From: Gaetbulibacter sp. 4G1
GTDB taxonomy: Bacteria > Bacteroidota > Bacteroidia > Flavobacteriales > Flavobacteriaceae
Direction: 5' to 3'
DNA length: 64,000 nt
Assembly (NCBI RefSeq): GCF_002741945.1
Contig: NZ_MDVN01000003.1
Coordinates: 1-64,000 of the forward strand
A program made the position numbers and the translations under genes. The notes below the pieces were generated by a model. It was not told the DNA's origin, searched no databases, and saw only the letters and a program-made list of their open reading frames with translations. This document shows positions 25,981 through 35,356 of this stretch, piece after piece; positions within the stretch are counted from its first letter, which is position 1; each line of letters starts with the position of its first letter.

Positions 25981-28380
25981 TTATTGATTAGTGTTTTCGT
26001 CATCATCTCCTTCAGGAATAATATTTATTGAAGGTTCTTTTAAAACTTCTTTATTGGCAATACTGCGCTCTAAAGAGAGTAATAATGACGGGAGTAATAA
26101 AAGGTTTGAAAGCATTGCGAAAAGCAAAGTGGCTGAAACCAACGCACCTAAAGCAACAGTGCCACCAAAGCTAGAAATCGTAAAAACAGAGAATCCAAAG
26201 AACAAAACGATGGATGTATAAAACATGCTTACACCAGTTTCGCGTAATGCAGCATAAACCGATTTTTTAATTTTCCAGTGGTTTGCCTGTAACTCTTGAC
26301 GGTATTTTGCTAAAAAATGAATAGTATCGTCTACCGATATACCAAAAGCAATACTAAATACTAATATAGTTGAAGGTTTTATAGGTACACCTAAATATCC
26401 CATTAAACCTGCGGTAACTAATAATGGTAATAAATTTGGGATAAGAGATACAATAATCATTCTACCCGATCTAAACATATATGCCATAAATAATGAAATA
26501 AGAAAAATGGCTAATGATAATGATATTGCTAAATTTTTTACTAAATATTTTGTTCCTTTTTGAAACACCAATGCCTTACCTGTCATACTTACATTGTACC
26601 TTTCTTTTGGAAAAACTTTGTCTATTTTAGCTTGAAGATTTTCTTCTATGCGTTCCATTTTATCTGTACCAATATCTTTCATAAAAGTTGTAATACGTGC
26701 GTATTGACCAGTACTATCTACAAAGTTTTTAAGTAAATCAACATTCGATGAGGAGTTTTTTGCGTACGATAAAATAAAACTGTTTTCTTGTGAAGTTGGT
26801 AATTGGTAATGCTTAGGATTACCGTTATAATATGCTTGTTTCGAATACTTAACAAGACCAACAACCGAAATGGGTTTTGATAATTCTGGTGTTTCAATAA
26901 TCAAATCCTCCAATTCATTCATTCGCTTTAGCGTAGCAAGTTTCATAACACCTTTTTTGCGCTTGGTGTCAATCATTATTTCCAAGGGCATAATACCATT
27001 AAACTCATTTTCAAAAAAACGAATGTCGTTTACAAACTCTGACTCTTGCGGCATATCTTCAATTAAACTGCCAGAAATTTTAATTTGATAAATACCAATA
27101 ATACTAGCTATAAGTAAAACCACAGATGTTGCATAAATGGCGATATGTTTTTGTTTTACCATATATTCCATCCAATTGACAAACCCTCCAATCCAGCGTT
27201 TGTTTAAGTGCTCTAAATGACGATCCTTGGGGTAGGGTAAAAACGTGTAGATAATAGGTATTATAAGTAAACATAAAATAAAAATAGCAAGAATACTTAG
27301 TGATGCTACAATACCAAATTCTTTTAAAAGCTTACTTTCTGTTAAAATAAACGTAGCAAAACCAGAGGCTGTGGTAACATTAGTCATTAATGTAGCATTA
27401 CCAATTTTTGTAATAACGCGTTGAAGTGATTTTACTTTGTTGCCGTGTAATTTTACTTCGTGTTGATATTTATTAATTAAAAAGATGCAATTAGGAATAC
27501 CTATAACAATAATTAAAGGCGGAATTAATGCGGTTAATACAGTAATCTCATAATTTAATAAACCAAGAAAGCCAAGTGTCCACATAACACCAACACAAAC
27601 TACAATAAGTGAAATAAAGGTTGCCCTAAATGATCTAAAAAAGAAAAAGAAGATAAGTGAAGTTACAAGCAATGCCGCTAGAATAAATTTGCCAATCTCG
27701 TCAACAATTAGTTGCGCATTAAGTGTTCTAATATATGGCATGCCTGAAACTCTAACATCTATATTATTAGCTTCCTGGAAATCTTCTACAATCGGATTTA
27801 AAATATTAACAATAAAGTCTTTTCTTGCTGAAGTGTTAACAATATTTTTTTTTAAATAAATTGCTGTTCTAATTGTTTTACTCTCTTTGTTGAATAAGAA
27901 ATTGTCATAAAACGGATACTTATTAAAAAGCTCATCTTGAAGTATTTTTATTTGTTTTATAGAAGAAACGGAATCTTTTATAAAAGGTTCAAGAATAAAT
28001 TTTTCATTAACGTTATCTTTAACAAGTTTTTGTAAATCTTTAATTGAAACAACAGTTTCTACTTCTTTAAATTGTTTGAAGTTTTCCGAAAGTTTATTCC
28101 AAGCATTTAATTTTTCAACTGTGAAGAAAGTAGAGTCTTTAACTCCAAGGATAATTAAATTGCCTTCCTCTCCAAAGGTTTTTAAAAAATCATTATACTT
28201 TATATTTACCTCATGGTCGTCCGGCAAAAGATTAGCTTCTGTATAAGTAAATCGCATATTCTCCCACTGAAAGCTAAAAAAAATGGTAGCAACAACTATA
28301 GCAATAAGAATAGCAATTTTATTGCGCAAAATTAATCTTGCAGTTATATCCCAAAAATTTGTTGTAAAAAGTTTAAACAT
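25981..28380 (-). CDS. MMPL/RND-superfamily membrane transporter
   Basis: A protein of 799 residues with the RND duplicated layout: one span at about 20-38, a large extracytoplasmic loop (about 40-215), five to six spans (about 220-390), a second loop (about 425-610) and a second span cluster (about 615-770). The second cluster contains the sterol-sensing/MMPL-type segment ending GISVDDTIHFLAKY, with paired Asp residues likely to carry protons. This smaller RND type (MMPL, HpnN-like) exports lipids or other hydrophobic molecules; the cargo here is unknown. The gene directly upstream encodes a DUF5686-like outer-membrane barrel (60 bases apart), a possible functional partner. Confidence 0.9.
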   Translation of the reverse strand: MFKLFTTNFWDITARLILRNKIAILIAIVVATIFFSFQWENMRFTYTEANLLPDDHEVNIKYNDFLKTFGEEGNLIILGVKDSTFFTVEKLNAWNKLSENFKQFKEVETVVSIKDLQKLVKDNVNEKFILEPFIKDSVSSIKQIKILQDELFNKYPFYDNFLFNKESKTIRTAIYLKKNIVNTSARKDFIVNILNPIVEDFQEANNIDVRVSGMPYIRTLNAQLIVDEIGKFILAALLVTSLIFFFFFRSFRATFISLIVVCVGVMWTLGFLGLLNYEITVLTALIPPLIIVIGIPNCIFLINKYQHEVKLHGNKVKSLQRVITKIGNATLMTNVTTASGFATFILTESKLLKEFGIVASLSILAIFILCLLIIPIIYTFLPYPKDRHLEHLNKRWIGGFVNWMEYMVKQKHIAIYATSVVLLIASIIGIYQIKISGSLIEDMPQESEFVNDIRFFENEFNGIMPLEIMIDTKRKKGVMKLATLKRMNELEDLIIETPELSKPISVVGLVKYSKQAYYNGNPKHYQLPTSQENSFILSYAKNSSSNVDLLKNFVDSTGQYARITTFMKDIGTDKMERIEENLQAKIDKVFPKERYNVSMTGKALVFQKGTKYLVKNLAISLSLAIFLISLFMAYMFRSGRMIIVSLIPNLLPLLVTAGLMGYLGVPIKPSTILVFSIAFGISVDDTIHFLAKYRQELQANHWKIKKSVYAALRETGVSMFYTSIVLFFGFSVFTISSFGGTVALGALVSATLLFAMLSNLLLLPSLLLSLERSIANKEVLKEPSINIIPEGDDDENTNQ

Positions 28381-28440
28381 GCTATGTTTTAAAGATGCGC
28401 AAAGGTAGAAAAAACCTATATATAACTAGCTTTAATTGAC

Positions 28441-29712
28441 TTATAATGTTACGTTAAAAGTGAATTTTAGAGCAACATTATCAGCAATTTCTGGTAAATG
28501 ATATGCACCATATCTGTAAGTGAAGCTTAAACCAAAGCCAAATAGTAGTTTATTAAGCTCGAAACCCGATTCTGTATAGCCTTCTTTTAACGAATTAAAA
28601 CTTACATTTTGGTGCCTTTCAGGATTTTTAATATTGCCAATAGCATAACGTGTTATTAATACTAATTGTGGTTGGTAACGCGTAGAAATTTTAAAAGGAG
28701 CAACATAATGTTTAAGTTGGAAGGTGGTAAACTTATCCGAAAAGAACTCATTAAAAAACATGGTTTCAAAACTATTTAATCCAGCTACAGAAAAGCGTTG
28801 CATAATAGTTTCTTTACTAATATTGTTTGGGTAAGCGTGGTATAAATGTGTTAAAGGGGCGTTTACGGAAGTAATTCCAGATACTAATGTGATTTCTGAA
28901 AGGGCTTCGTTTTTATGCTGTATTTTATGAATAGTTCTAAAGTCTAATTTGGAAAAATGAATATTGCTATTAAGTAAACCTTTAAAACTATTTGTATACT
29001 GAAGTGTAAATTTTGGATAGCTTTCCTTGGTTTCAACTAATTTGTTTTTTTTATATTCAAAACGACTAAAAGGGCTCCATTGCAATGCTAAGGTTACTGT
29101 GCTTAAATGAAACTCGCTTAGCGTATCATTATTAAATACATATTGATAGTTATAAGTTGGGTTTATATTGCTTACAGCAAATTGTGTTTCGGTTAATAGC
29201 TTAGGTGCTAACTGATGTTGTAAAGAAATGGATTTGGTTATGTGTTTATGAAACAAATCAATATTCAATAAACGGGGCTCAAAAAACTGAAAAAAACGTT
29301 TGTCAGTTAAAAATTTCGTACTTCCTGTTTCTTGTAAATCGTTAGTATACGAAGCATTTATCCACGTATTTGTTTTTTCTGCTAATCTAAATCCAGCACC
29401 AATGCTGTATTTAAAACGATGATCTTTAAAACCGTAAACGGTATAGCCATTAATTCGAAATTTTTCTGAAAATGCCTCATTAGTTATACCTCCAATACCA
29501 GTTCTAATAGCTTCGTATTGATTGTATTTTATTAAATAGCGTAAGTCGAAATTGAAATATTTGGTGGGCAAGAAACCGTTTCCAAGTTGTTTAACAAAAG
29601 CGCTTTTTTTTATAGAATCTTGTTTAGGCTCTATATCATTTTCAGAAAAAGATTGAGAGTGTGCTAACATTGTAAAAATGAAAAACAATAAAGCTGTACA
29701 ATGTTTTAGCAT
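28441..29712 (-). CDS. DUF5686-like outer-membrane barrel protein (barrel only)
   Basis: A protein of 423 residues with a signal peptide (MLKHCTALLFFIFTMLAHSQS). From residue about 55 the sequence FDLRYLIKYNQYEAIRTGIGGITNEAF...YTVYGFKDHRFKYSIG resembles the barrel half of the large DUF5686/carboxypeptidase-like proteins of Bacteroidota, and the terminal strands (LLFGFGLSFTYRYGAY, FTFNVTL) end as an outer-membrane barrel should. The carboxypeptidase-regulatory-like N-terminal domain of full-length members is absent, so this is a short variant. It is probably co-transcribed with the MMPL gene downstream. Confidence 0.75.
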   Translation of the reverse strand: MLKHCTALLFFIFTMLAHSQSFSENDIEPKQDSIKKSAFVKQLGNGFLPTKYFNFDLRYLIKYNQYEAIRTGIGGITNEAFSEKFRINGYTVYGFKDHRFKYSIGAGFRLAEKTNTWINASYTNDLQETGSTKFLTDKRFFQFFEPRLLNIDLFHKHITKSISLQHQLAPKLLTETQFAVSNINPTYNYQYVFNNDTLSEFHLSTVTLALQWSPFSRFEYKKNKLVETKESYPKFTLQYTNSFKGLLNSNIHFSKLDFRTIHKIQHKNEALSEITLVSGITSVNAPLTHLYHAYPNNISKETIMQRFSVAGLNSFETMFFNEFFSDKFTTFQLKHYVAPFKISTRYQPQLVLITRYAIGNIKNPERHQNVSFNSLKEGYTESGFELNKLLFGFGLSFTYRYGAYHLPEIADNVALKFTFNVTL

Positions 29713-29739
29713 ATGGACAATAAAAAAGCTAGGGTTTAT

Positions 29740-29770
29740 AAAAAAAAGCGACGTTTTAGTCGCTTTTTAA
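29740..29770 (-). terminator. Intrinsic terminator after frr
   Basis: A 10-bp stem (AAAAAGCGAC / GTCGCTTTTT) has a six-base loop and, on the minus strand, a seven-T tail. It sits immediately behind the frr stop and ends the translation-gene block. Confidence 0.92.
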
Positions 29771-29771
29771 A

Positions 29772-30329
29772 TTATACGGTCATAATTTCTTTTTCTTTAT
29801 TTTCAAAGACATCATCTATTCTCTTAACGTAACTATCTGTCATTTGTTGTATATCTATTTCAGCGTTCTTTTTAAGGTCTTCTGAAACATCTTCATTTTT
29901 TTTAACATCGTTCATAGCGTCTTTTCGTGCTGTTCTAATACTTATTTTTGCGTCTTCTGCTTCAGATTTCGCTTGTTTTGCTAAATTACGACGACGTTCT
30001 TCTGTTAAAGGCGGTACATTTATAATAATAGTTTCGCCATTATTCATAGGGTTAAAACCAAGATTAGCATAAGCTATACCTCGCTCAATTTCTTGTAGCA
30101 TGCTTTTTTCCCAAGGCTGAACAGTTATGGTTCTACCGTCTGGTGTGTTTACGTTAGCCACTTGGCTTAATGGAGTTTGAGATCCATAATAATCTACCAT
30201 AACACTACCAAGCATAGATGGACTTGCTTTACCAGCTCTAATGTTTACCAATTGTTTTTCTAAATGCTTTATGGCATTATCCATGGCTTCTTTAGCTGTG
30301 TCTAATATAAATTGTATGTCTTCATTCAT
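29772..30329 (-). CDS. frr: Ribosome recycling factor
   Basis: Releases post-termination ribosomes together with EF-G. At 185 residues it has normal length and all the family landmarks: LVNIRAGKASPSMLGSVMVDYYG, PDGRTITVQPWEKSMLQEIERGI and the C-terminal helix NVPPLTEERRRNLAKQAKSEAEDAKISIR (cited in parts). It is 48 bases downstream of pyrH, the usual pyrH-frr pair. Confidence 0.98.
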   Translation of the reverse strand: MNEDIQFILDTAKEAMDNAIKHLEKQLVNIRAGKASPSMLGSVMVDYYGSQTPLSQVANVNTPDGRTITVQPWEKSMLQEIERGIAYANLGFNPMNNGETIIINVPPLTEERRRNLAKQAKSEAEDAKISIRTARKDAMNDVKKNEDVSEDLKKNAEIDIQQMTDSYVKRIDDVFENKEKEIMTV

Positions 30330-30377
30330 TGTCTTAAACTTTTATGTCAATAAATATTTCAAAAATTACGCCAAAAA

Positions 30378-31085
30378 TTAAATGTTCACTTCTGTTCCAA
30401 TTTTTTCTCCCGAAACAACTTTCATTAAATTACCTCTAGTATTCATGTCGAAAACAATTATTGGTAATTCGTTTTCTTGACTTAGAGTAAAAGCGGTGGT
30501 ATCCATAACCTTTAAGCCTTTTCTTAAAACATCATCAAACGTGATGTGTTCAAACTTTATTGCAGAAGTATCCTTTTCTGGGTCTGTATTATAAATACCA
30601 TCAACACGTGTTCCTTTTAAAATTACATCAGCTTCAACTTCAATAGCTCTTAAAACAGCTGCCGAATCTGTTGTAAAATAAGGATTTCCAGTGCCTCCAC
30701 CAAAAATAACAACTCTACCTTTTTTAAGATGACTCATGGCCTTTCTGCGTATAAAAGGTTCAGCAACTTCATTAATTTTTATTGCAGTTTGTAAACGTGT
30801 TTTTACACCTGCATCTTCCAAAGCATTTTGTAGTGCTAAGCCATTTATTACGGTAGCTAGCATACCCATATGATCTCCTTGAACTCTATCCATGCCATTC
30901 ATAGCTCCAGCTACACCTCTAAAAATATTACCGCCACCAATTACTATAGCGACTTCAATACCTTTTTCTGTAACGGCTTTTATGTCTTGAGCATATTCTG
31001 CTAAACGTTCAGGATCAATACCGTATTGACGATCGCCCATTAAGGCTTCACCTGATAATTTAAGGAGTATTCTTTTGTATTTCAT
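30378..31085 (-). CDS. pyrH: UMP kinase
   Basis: Phosphorylates UMP to UDP in pyrimidine synthesis; bacterial hexameric amino-acid-kinase fold. Motifs are [13 protein letters not shown] at the N-terminus, [10 protein letters not shown] near residues 48-57, [18 protein letters not shown] near 150-166 and a C-terminal FDMNTRGNL. Length 235 is standard. A CAAAGCTA at 31130-31137 gives a TAGCTTTG -7 element on the minus strand, 45 bases before the start, so pyrH-frr may have a separate promoter behind the tsf terminator. Confidence 0.98.
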   Translation of the reverse strand: MKYKRILLKLSGEALMGDRQYGIDPERLAEYAQDIKAVTEKGIEVAIVIGGGNIFRGVAGAMNGMDRVQGDHMGMLATVINGLALQNALEDAGVKTRLQTAIKINEVAEPFIRRKAMSHLKKGRVVIFGGGTGNPYFTTDSAAVLRAIEVEADVILKGTRVDGIYNTDPEKDTSAIKFEHITFDDVLRKGLKVMDTTAFTLSQENELPIIVFDMNTRGNLMKVVSGEKIGTEVNI

Positions 31086-31182
31086 TAGATGTTTATGAGG
31101 TTTCCACAGATGTGAAAATAAAAGTTTAGCAAAGCTACATAAAATTTTTATTTTTTGAATTTATATAAATCAGGATTTTAAG

Positions 31183-31219
31183 AATAAAAAAACCACTATT
31201 CTAATTAGAATAGTGGTTT
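31183..31219 (-). terminator. Intrinsic terminator after tsf
   Basis: A perfect palindrome runs from 31190 to 31219 (AAACCACTATTCTAA plus its complement) and is followed on the minus strand by a T-run. It lies 40 bases after the tsf stop and separates rpsB-tsf from pyrH-frr. Confidence 0.93.
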
Positions 31220-31259
31220 GATATAATACGGTTTCGCAAGAAAGCGAAAATTTTATATT

Positions 31260-32234
31260 TTATCCAACAGTAGCACGTTTGAAACCTGAGATTTCAACTT
31301 CTCCATAAGAAGAAACATATTGAGCTACATTTTTCTTTTCATCTTTGATGAAATTTTGATCTAACAAGCATTGCTCTTGATCAAGAGTAGTATTATCAGA
31401 AATAAAGCGTTCCATTTTACCTGGTAAAATTCTATCCCAGATTTGTTCTGGCTTACCTTCAGCTTTTAGTTCCGCTTTAGCATTTTCTTCAGCTTGAGCT
31501 AAAACTTCTGGAGTTAATTGAGCCATAGAAATATACTGAGGTACATTTTTAAGTGTTTTACCTAAACGCCCTAATTCAATATTATCTTTTTCTATAACTG
31601 CAATTCTTGCTTCTGTTTCTGATGCTATGAAAGCAGGGTCAAAATCTTTATAAGATAATGTAGTAGCTCCCATAGAAGCGACTTGCATAGCTACGTCTTT
31701 AACTAAAACATCAGCATTATCAACTTTACTAGTTAAACCTACCAAGGCAGCAATTTTGTTAATATGAACATAAGACCCAACAAAAGGGGCTTGTAATTTT
31801 TCAAAAGCTGTAACATCTAACTTTTCGCCAATTACACCTGTTTGTTCAGTTAATTTTTCTGCAACAGTCATTCCATCAAAATCAGCAGCTAAAAATTCTT
31901 CTTTAGTGTTATAGTTTAAAGCAACCTCAGCTAATTGATTAGCTAATGCTAAAAAGTTTTCGTTTTTACCAACAAAATCAGTTTCACATCCTAATACAAT
32001 AGCAACGCCTTCAGTTTGGTCTGCATTGATTTTAGAAACAGCAGCACCTTCAGATGAATCTCTGTCTGCTCTTTTTGCGGCAACTTTTTGTCCTTTTTTA
32101 CGTAAAACTTCGATAGCTTTATCGAAATCGCCTTCAGCTTCAACTAATGCTTTTTTGCAGTCCATCATACCTGCACCAGTAGCTTGTCTTAATTTATTTA
32201 CTTCAGCGGCTGTAATTTTTACTGTAGTACTCAT
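31260..32234 (-). CDS. tsf: Elongation factor Ts
   Basis: Nucleotide-exchange factor for EF-Tu. The N-terminal UBA-like domain contains VNKLRQATGAGMMDCKKALVEAEGD, the core has the CETDFV motif (residues about 78-83, followed by GKNENF), and a coiled and dimerisation part follows. At 324 residues it is longer than the E. coli protein but usual for Bacteroidota. It lies downstream of rpsB with an 85-base gap. Confidence 0.98.
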   Translation of the reverse strand: MSTTVKITAAEVNKLRQATGAGMMDCKKALVEAEGDFDKAIEVLRKKGQKVAAKRADRDSSEGAAVSKINADQTEGVAIVLGCETDFVGKNENFLALANQLAEVALNYNTKEEFLAADFDGMTVAEKLTEQTGVIGEKLDVTAFEKLQAPFVGSYVHINKIAALVGLTSKVDNADVLVKDVAMQVASMGATTLSYKDFDPAFIASETEARIAVIEKDNIELGRLGKTLKNVPQYISMAQLTPEVLAQAEENAKAELKAEGKPEQIWDRILPGKMERFISDNTTLDQEQCLLDQNFIKDEKKNVAQYVSSYGEVEISGFKRATVG

Positions 32235-32244
32235 AGTTATGATA

Positions 32245-32297
32245 ATTTAAAAAAGTCGTTCAATATATTTTCAATAAAGAAAAGAATCAAACGACTT
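32245..32297 (-). terminator. Possible leaky terminator or attenuator between rpsB and tsf
   Basis: On the minus strand an 8-bp stem (AAGTCGTT / AACGACTT) with a long 29-base loop is followed by a T6 run just before tsf. The large loop makes it weak; it may set the rpsB to tsf ratio. Confidence 0.35.
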
Positions 32298-32319
32298 AAA
32301 TGTGTTGTATTAATGTTGT

Positions 32320-33102
32320 TTATTCTTCTTCTTCAGCAGCAACTTCAGCTTTTTTTGCAGGAGCAGCTTTAGCTTTTGGTGCTTCAGCTTTAGGAGCATC
32401 TTTTGCTTCTTTTTCAGCTTTACGCTCAGCTAAACCTCCAGCTATTGCAGATGTTACATGAGATAATATTTTATTAATCGATTTAGAAGCGTCATCATTT
32501 GCTGGGATTACATAATCAACCTGACGTGGGTCAGAGTTTGTATCTACCATTGCAAAAATTGGAATGTTTAATTTTTGAGCTTCTTTAATCGCGATATGCT
32601 CACGTTTAATATCTACAACAAATAAAGCACCTGGTAAACGAGTCATGTCGCTAATAGAACCTAAGTTTTTTTCTAACTTGGCTCTTAAACGATCAACTTG
32701 TAAACGCTCTTTTTTAGATAATGTCATGAAAGTACCATCTTTCTTCATTCTATCAATAGAAGCCATTTTTTTAACAGCTTTTCTAATAGTTACAAAATTA
32801 GTTAACATTCCACCTGGCCATCTTTCAGTAATGTAAGGCATGTTAATTTCTCCTGCTTTTTCAGCTACAATATCTTTTGCTTGCTTTTTTGTTGCAACGA
32901 ATAAAATTTTACGTCCTGAAGCTGCAATTTTTGCTAATGCTGCTCCAGCTTCGTCAATTTTAGCCGCTGTTTTGTAAAGGTTAATAATATGGATACCGTT
33001 ACGCTCCATATATACGTAAGGTGCCATGTTTGGATCCCACTTACGTGTAAGGTGTCCGAAGTGTACACCTGCTTCAAGTAATTCTTTTACTTCTACTGCC
33101 AT
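32320..33102 (-). CDS. rpsB: 30S ribosomal protein S2
   Basis: Small-subunit protein S2, 260 residues from the ATG at 33102 (MAVEVKELLEAGVHFGH). An in-frame upstream start at 33135 would add MLIQQNVNYYK, which is not part of S2. Family motifs AGVHFGHLTRKWDPNMAPYVY, ERWPGGMLTNF and GALFVVDIKREHIAIKEA are present, and NIPIFAMVDTNSDP is typical. The C-terminus ends in an Ala/Lys/Glu-rich tail, as usual in this phylum. Confidence 0.98.
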   Translation of the reverse strand: MAVEVKELLEAGVHFGHLTRKWDPNMAPYVYMERNGIHIINLYKTAAKIDEAGAALAKIAASGRKILFVATKKQAKDIVAEKAGEINMPYITERWPGGMLTNFVTIRKAVKKMASIDRMKKDGTFMTLSKKERLQVDRLRAKLEKNLGSISDMTRLPGALFVVDIKREHIAIKEAQKLNIPIFAMVDTNSDPRQVDYVIPANDDASKSINKILSHVTSAIAGGLAERKAEKEAKDAPKAEAPKAKAAPAKKAEVAAEEEE

Positions 33103-33258
33103 TTTGTAATAGTTTACGTTCTGTTGAATTAGCAATAATTAAGTGGTCTTGAAATAGGTTCAATCGCCTTAACTATTTAGATGCTAAACTAAATCCTGCC
33201 ACTTTTGGACTAGGACAACAATAACTGTTTAATTTTTTGTTTAAATTTCAACAAGATT
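33103..33258 (-). other. Leader region upstream of rpsB
   Basis: About 155 bases between the rpsI terminator and rpsB hold no frame. On the minus strand they can form a short imperfect hairpin (TCCTAGTCC with GTGGCAGGA around 33195-33215), and no TTG/TAnnTTTG promoter is clear. An autogenous S2-binding leader is possible but unproven. Confidence 0.3.
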
Positions 33259-33288
33259 GAGAAATAAATCCCCAACCCAGTTGAGGAT
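33259..33288 (-). terminator. Hairpin terminator after rpsI
   Basis: A nine-pair stem (ATCCTCAAC / GTTGGGGAT with one G-T pair) and a TTTATTTC tail on the minus strand lie four bases behind the rpsI stop. Confidence 0.65.
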
Positions 33289-33291
33289 AAA

Positions 33292-33678
33292 TTAACGTTT
33301 CGAGAATTGGAATTTTTTACGCGCTTTCTTCTGACCGAATTTTTTACGCTCTACCATTCTTGGATCTCTAGTTAATAAACCTTCTGGTTTTAATGTTAAT
33401 CTGTTCTCTGCATCAACTTCGCACATTGCACGAGAGATTGCTAAACGAACAGCTTCAGCTTGACCTGTAATACCTCCTCCAAATACATTTACTGTAATAT
33501 CAAAGTTGCTATCATTGTTAGTCATAACTAAAGGTTGCTTTACTTTGTACTGTAATGTTGCAGTTGTAAAGTAAGCAGTTACGTCTTTTTTATTAATCGT
33601 GATGTTCCCTTTTCCTGGGGCTACATACACACGAGCAACAGCCGTCTTTCTACGGCCAATTTTGTGAATTACATCCAT
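33292..33678 (-). CDS. rpsI: 30S ribosomal protein S9
   Basis: A 128-residue S9 with the diagnostic start [39 protein letters not shown] in the middle and the basic tail [18 protein letters not shown] whose terminal KR reaches the ribosomal P site. Its first base overlaps the last base of the rplM stop codon, so the two are coupled. Confidence 0.98.
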   Translation of the reverse strand: MDVIHKIGRRKTAVARVYVAPGKGNITINKKDVTAYFTTATLQYKVKQPLVMTNNDSNFDITVNVFGGGITGQAEAVRLAISRAMCEVDAENRLTLKPEGLLTRDPRMVERKKFGQKKARKKFQFSKR

Positions 33679-34133
33679 TATTTGAATTCGTTTAAGTTAA
33701 TTGTTTTTGGTTTTTGTGCAGCATGTGCATGTTCTGAACCAACAACAACTGTTAGATTACGGAATAATTCTGCACCTAATTTGTTTTTAGGGAGCATTCC
33801 TTTTACTGATTTTTCTACTACTCTTGCAGGGTCTTTCCCGTACAATTCAGTAGCAGTTAAACTTCTTTGACCTCCTGGATATCCAGTGTGACGAATGTAC
33901 GTTTTGTCGTTCCATTTGTTACCAGATAAAGTGATTTTTTCAGCATTGATAATAATTACATTATCTCCGCAATCAACATGAGGTGTGAAGTTTGGCTTGT
34001 GTTTACCTCTTAAAAGTTTTGCAACTTTAGAAGATAAACGACCAAGCGCCTGACCTTCAGCATCAACCAAAACCCACTCTTTATTTACAGTAGCTTTGTT
34101 TGCTGAAATCGTTTTGTAGCTTAATGTGTCCAC
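33678..34133 (-). CDS. rplM: 50S ribosomal protein L13
   Basis: A 151-residue L13 with [43 protein letters not shown] and the [13 protein letters not shown] and [15 protein letters not shown] motifs. It is the first gene of the rplM-rpsI unit; a complete flavobacterial-type promoter stands about 48 bases upstream. Confidence 0.98.
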   Translation of the reverse strand: MDTLSYKTISANKATVNKEWVLVDAEGQALGRLSSKVAKLLRGKHKPNFTPHVDCGDNVIIINAEKITLSGNKWNDKTYIRHTGYPGGQRSLTATELYGKDPARVVEKSVKGMLPKNKLGAELFRNLTVVVGSEHAHAAQKPKTINLNEFK

Positions 34134-34180
34134 ACTTATTATTTTTTCTAATTAAACATTCCTTTCTCAAAAAGAGTTTG

Positions 34181-34210
34181 CAAATTTACGATTATATATT
34201 TGATTACCAA
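34181..34210 (-). promoter_or_regulatory. Promoter of rplM-rpsI (TTG-N19-TAAATTTG)
   Basis: On the minus strand TTG (complement of 34208-34210) is separated by exactly 19 bases from TAAATTTG (complement of 34181-34188), a full match to the Bacteroidota -33/-7 consensus. The predicted start is about 42 bases before rplM. Confidence 0.85.
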
Positions 34211-34289
34211 ATAGTGAAGTGAGATTATTTTATCATTAAAAATGAATCGTATTTCACATTATAATGAGTAGGTGAAAATAATAATAAAA

Positions 34290-35351
34290 CTATGGGTTAT
34301 AAATTTCTGGATCTGGATAAAATGTAGCTATAGCAAACCAATAACTTACTACTGATTTTGCAGCTGTTAATTTTTCGCCAGTTCGGGGTCCTTCAATAGC
34401 TTCACCAAAAACAGACCATTTGTTACCTTCATTATCCTTAAAGAAAGATTCTGAGTCATTAAAGTCATAAGAGAAGGTAAGGTTAGCATGTTCTCCACTT
34501 AATTTAAATGCTTTTATAAGATTTTGATTGCCCACAACTAAATGTTCAATACTATTGAATGAATCTTTTATAACATTACCATTTTCAAAACTTGTAAATG
34601 GATATATTTTAGATTCATTTTTATCAATAATTGCATATACGCGTTCTTTGTTTGGTAGAGCATCATTAAAAATAGCTGGCTGAAAAATAAAATACGTATT
34701 ACTGGTTCTATAAGGGCCATATGGGTAGTTATTGTAATTTCTTGAAAAGCCAGTATCTGTACTTAAAACCTCTGAGTTAGGATATAAGGCTTTCCAGGTT
34801 TTCCAATTAGTTTCTATAATGTTAACCAGTTCTGGCCTATCTCCAATTAATTGCCCGTTGACACATTCTAATTTCATTTGAGACCAATTGCTACCAGTAT
34901 TTCTATCATATAAAATTAAATTTGCATTGTATAATAAGCCAGAAACTCCAAATGTTGTTTTTGTGTCGTTTACTTTGCTTTTCCACCCAAAAGCTGTGCC
35001 TGTTAATGGACAATAATTTATAGTTACAAACTCTCCGTTTACTTCATCATTTAAAACTTCATGCCAATCTAAAATAGGATGTGGATAAGCTCTAACAACA
35101 TTGCCGTTTACTATTCCAACAATTAAATCATCGTCACTTAAAAAATCTACTTGGTTAATATTTAAAAATTTAGGGTTATCTATTGATGGGATACCATCTT
35201 TTCCTGGACCACCATCTTTAACTTCTGCAATTGGGATTGACCAATTACCAGCTTCATTATTTCCGTTTTCAGATAAAGTTGTTCCTTCCTGACTTGTACT
35301 ACAAGCTATTGTAATTATAATAACTAAAGCGTATATAATATTTTTTTTCAT
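34290..35351 (-). CDS. DUF3179-domain lipoprotein
   Basis: A 353-residue exported lipoprotein (leader ending IITIACS, Cys about 17). The body matches DUF3179: VVRAYPHPILDWHEVLND, INYCPLTGTAFGW (conserved Cys), FGVSGLLYNANLILYDRNTGSNWSQM and the terminal ATFYPDPEIY. No biochemical role is established for the family that I know of. It lies six bases downstream of an outer-membrane barrel gene, suggesting joint function. Its downstream neighbour rplM has its own promoter. Confidence 0.88.
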   Translation of the reverse strand: MKKNIIYALVIIITIACSTSQEGTTLSENGNNEAGNWSIPIAEVKDGGPGKDGIPSIDNPKFLNINQVDFLSDDDLIVGIVNGNVVRAYPHPILDWHEVLNDEVNGEFVTINYCPLTGTAFGWKSKVNDTKTTFGVSGLLYNANLILYDRNTGSNWSQMKLECVNGQLIGDRPELVNIIETNWKTWKALYPNSEVLSTDTGFSRNYNNYPYGPYRTSNTYFIFQPAIFNDALPNKERVYAIIDKNESKIYPFTSFENGNVIKDSFNSIEHLVVGNQNLIKAFKLSGEHANLTFSYDFNDSESFFKDNEGNKWSVFGEAIEGPRTGEKLTAAKSVVSYWFAIATFYPDPEIYNP

Positions 35352-35356
35352 AGCGT

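Noticed and set aside
33103-33135. Longer rpsB start adding eleven residues
   Set aside because: The added residues are not found in S2 proteins, and the ATG at 33102 gives the canonical MAVEVKELLEAG start.
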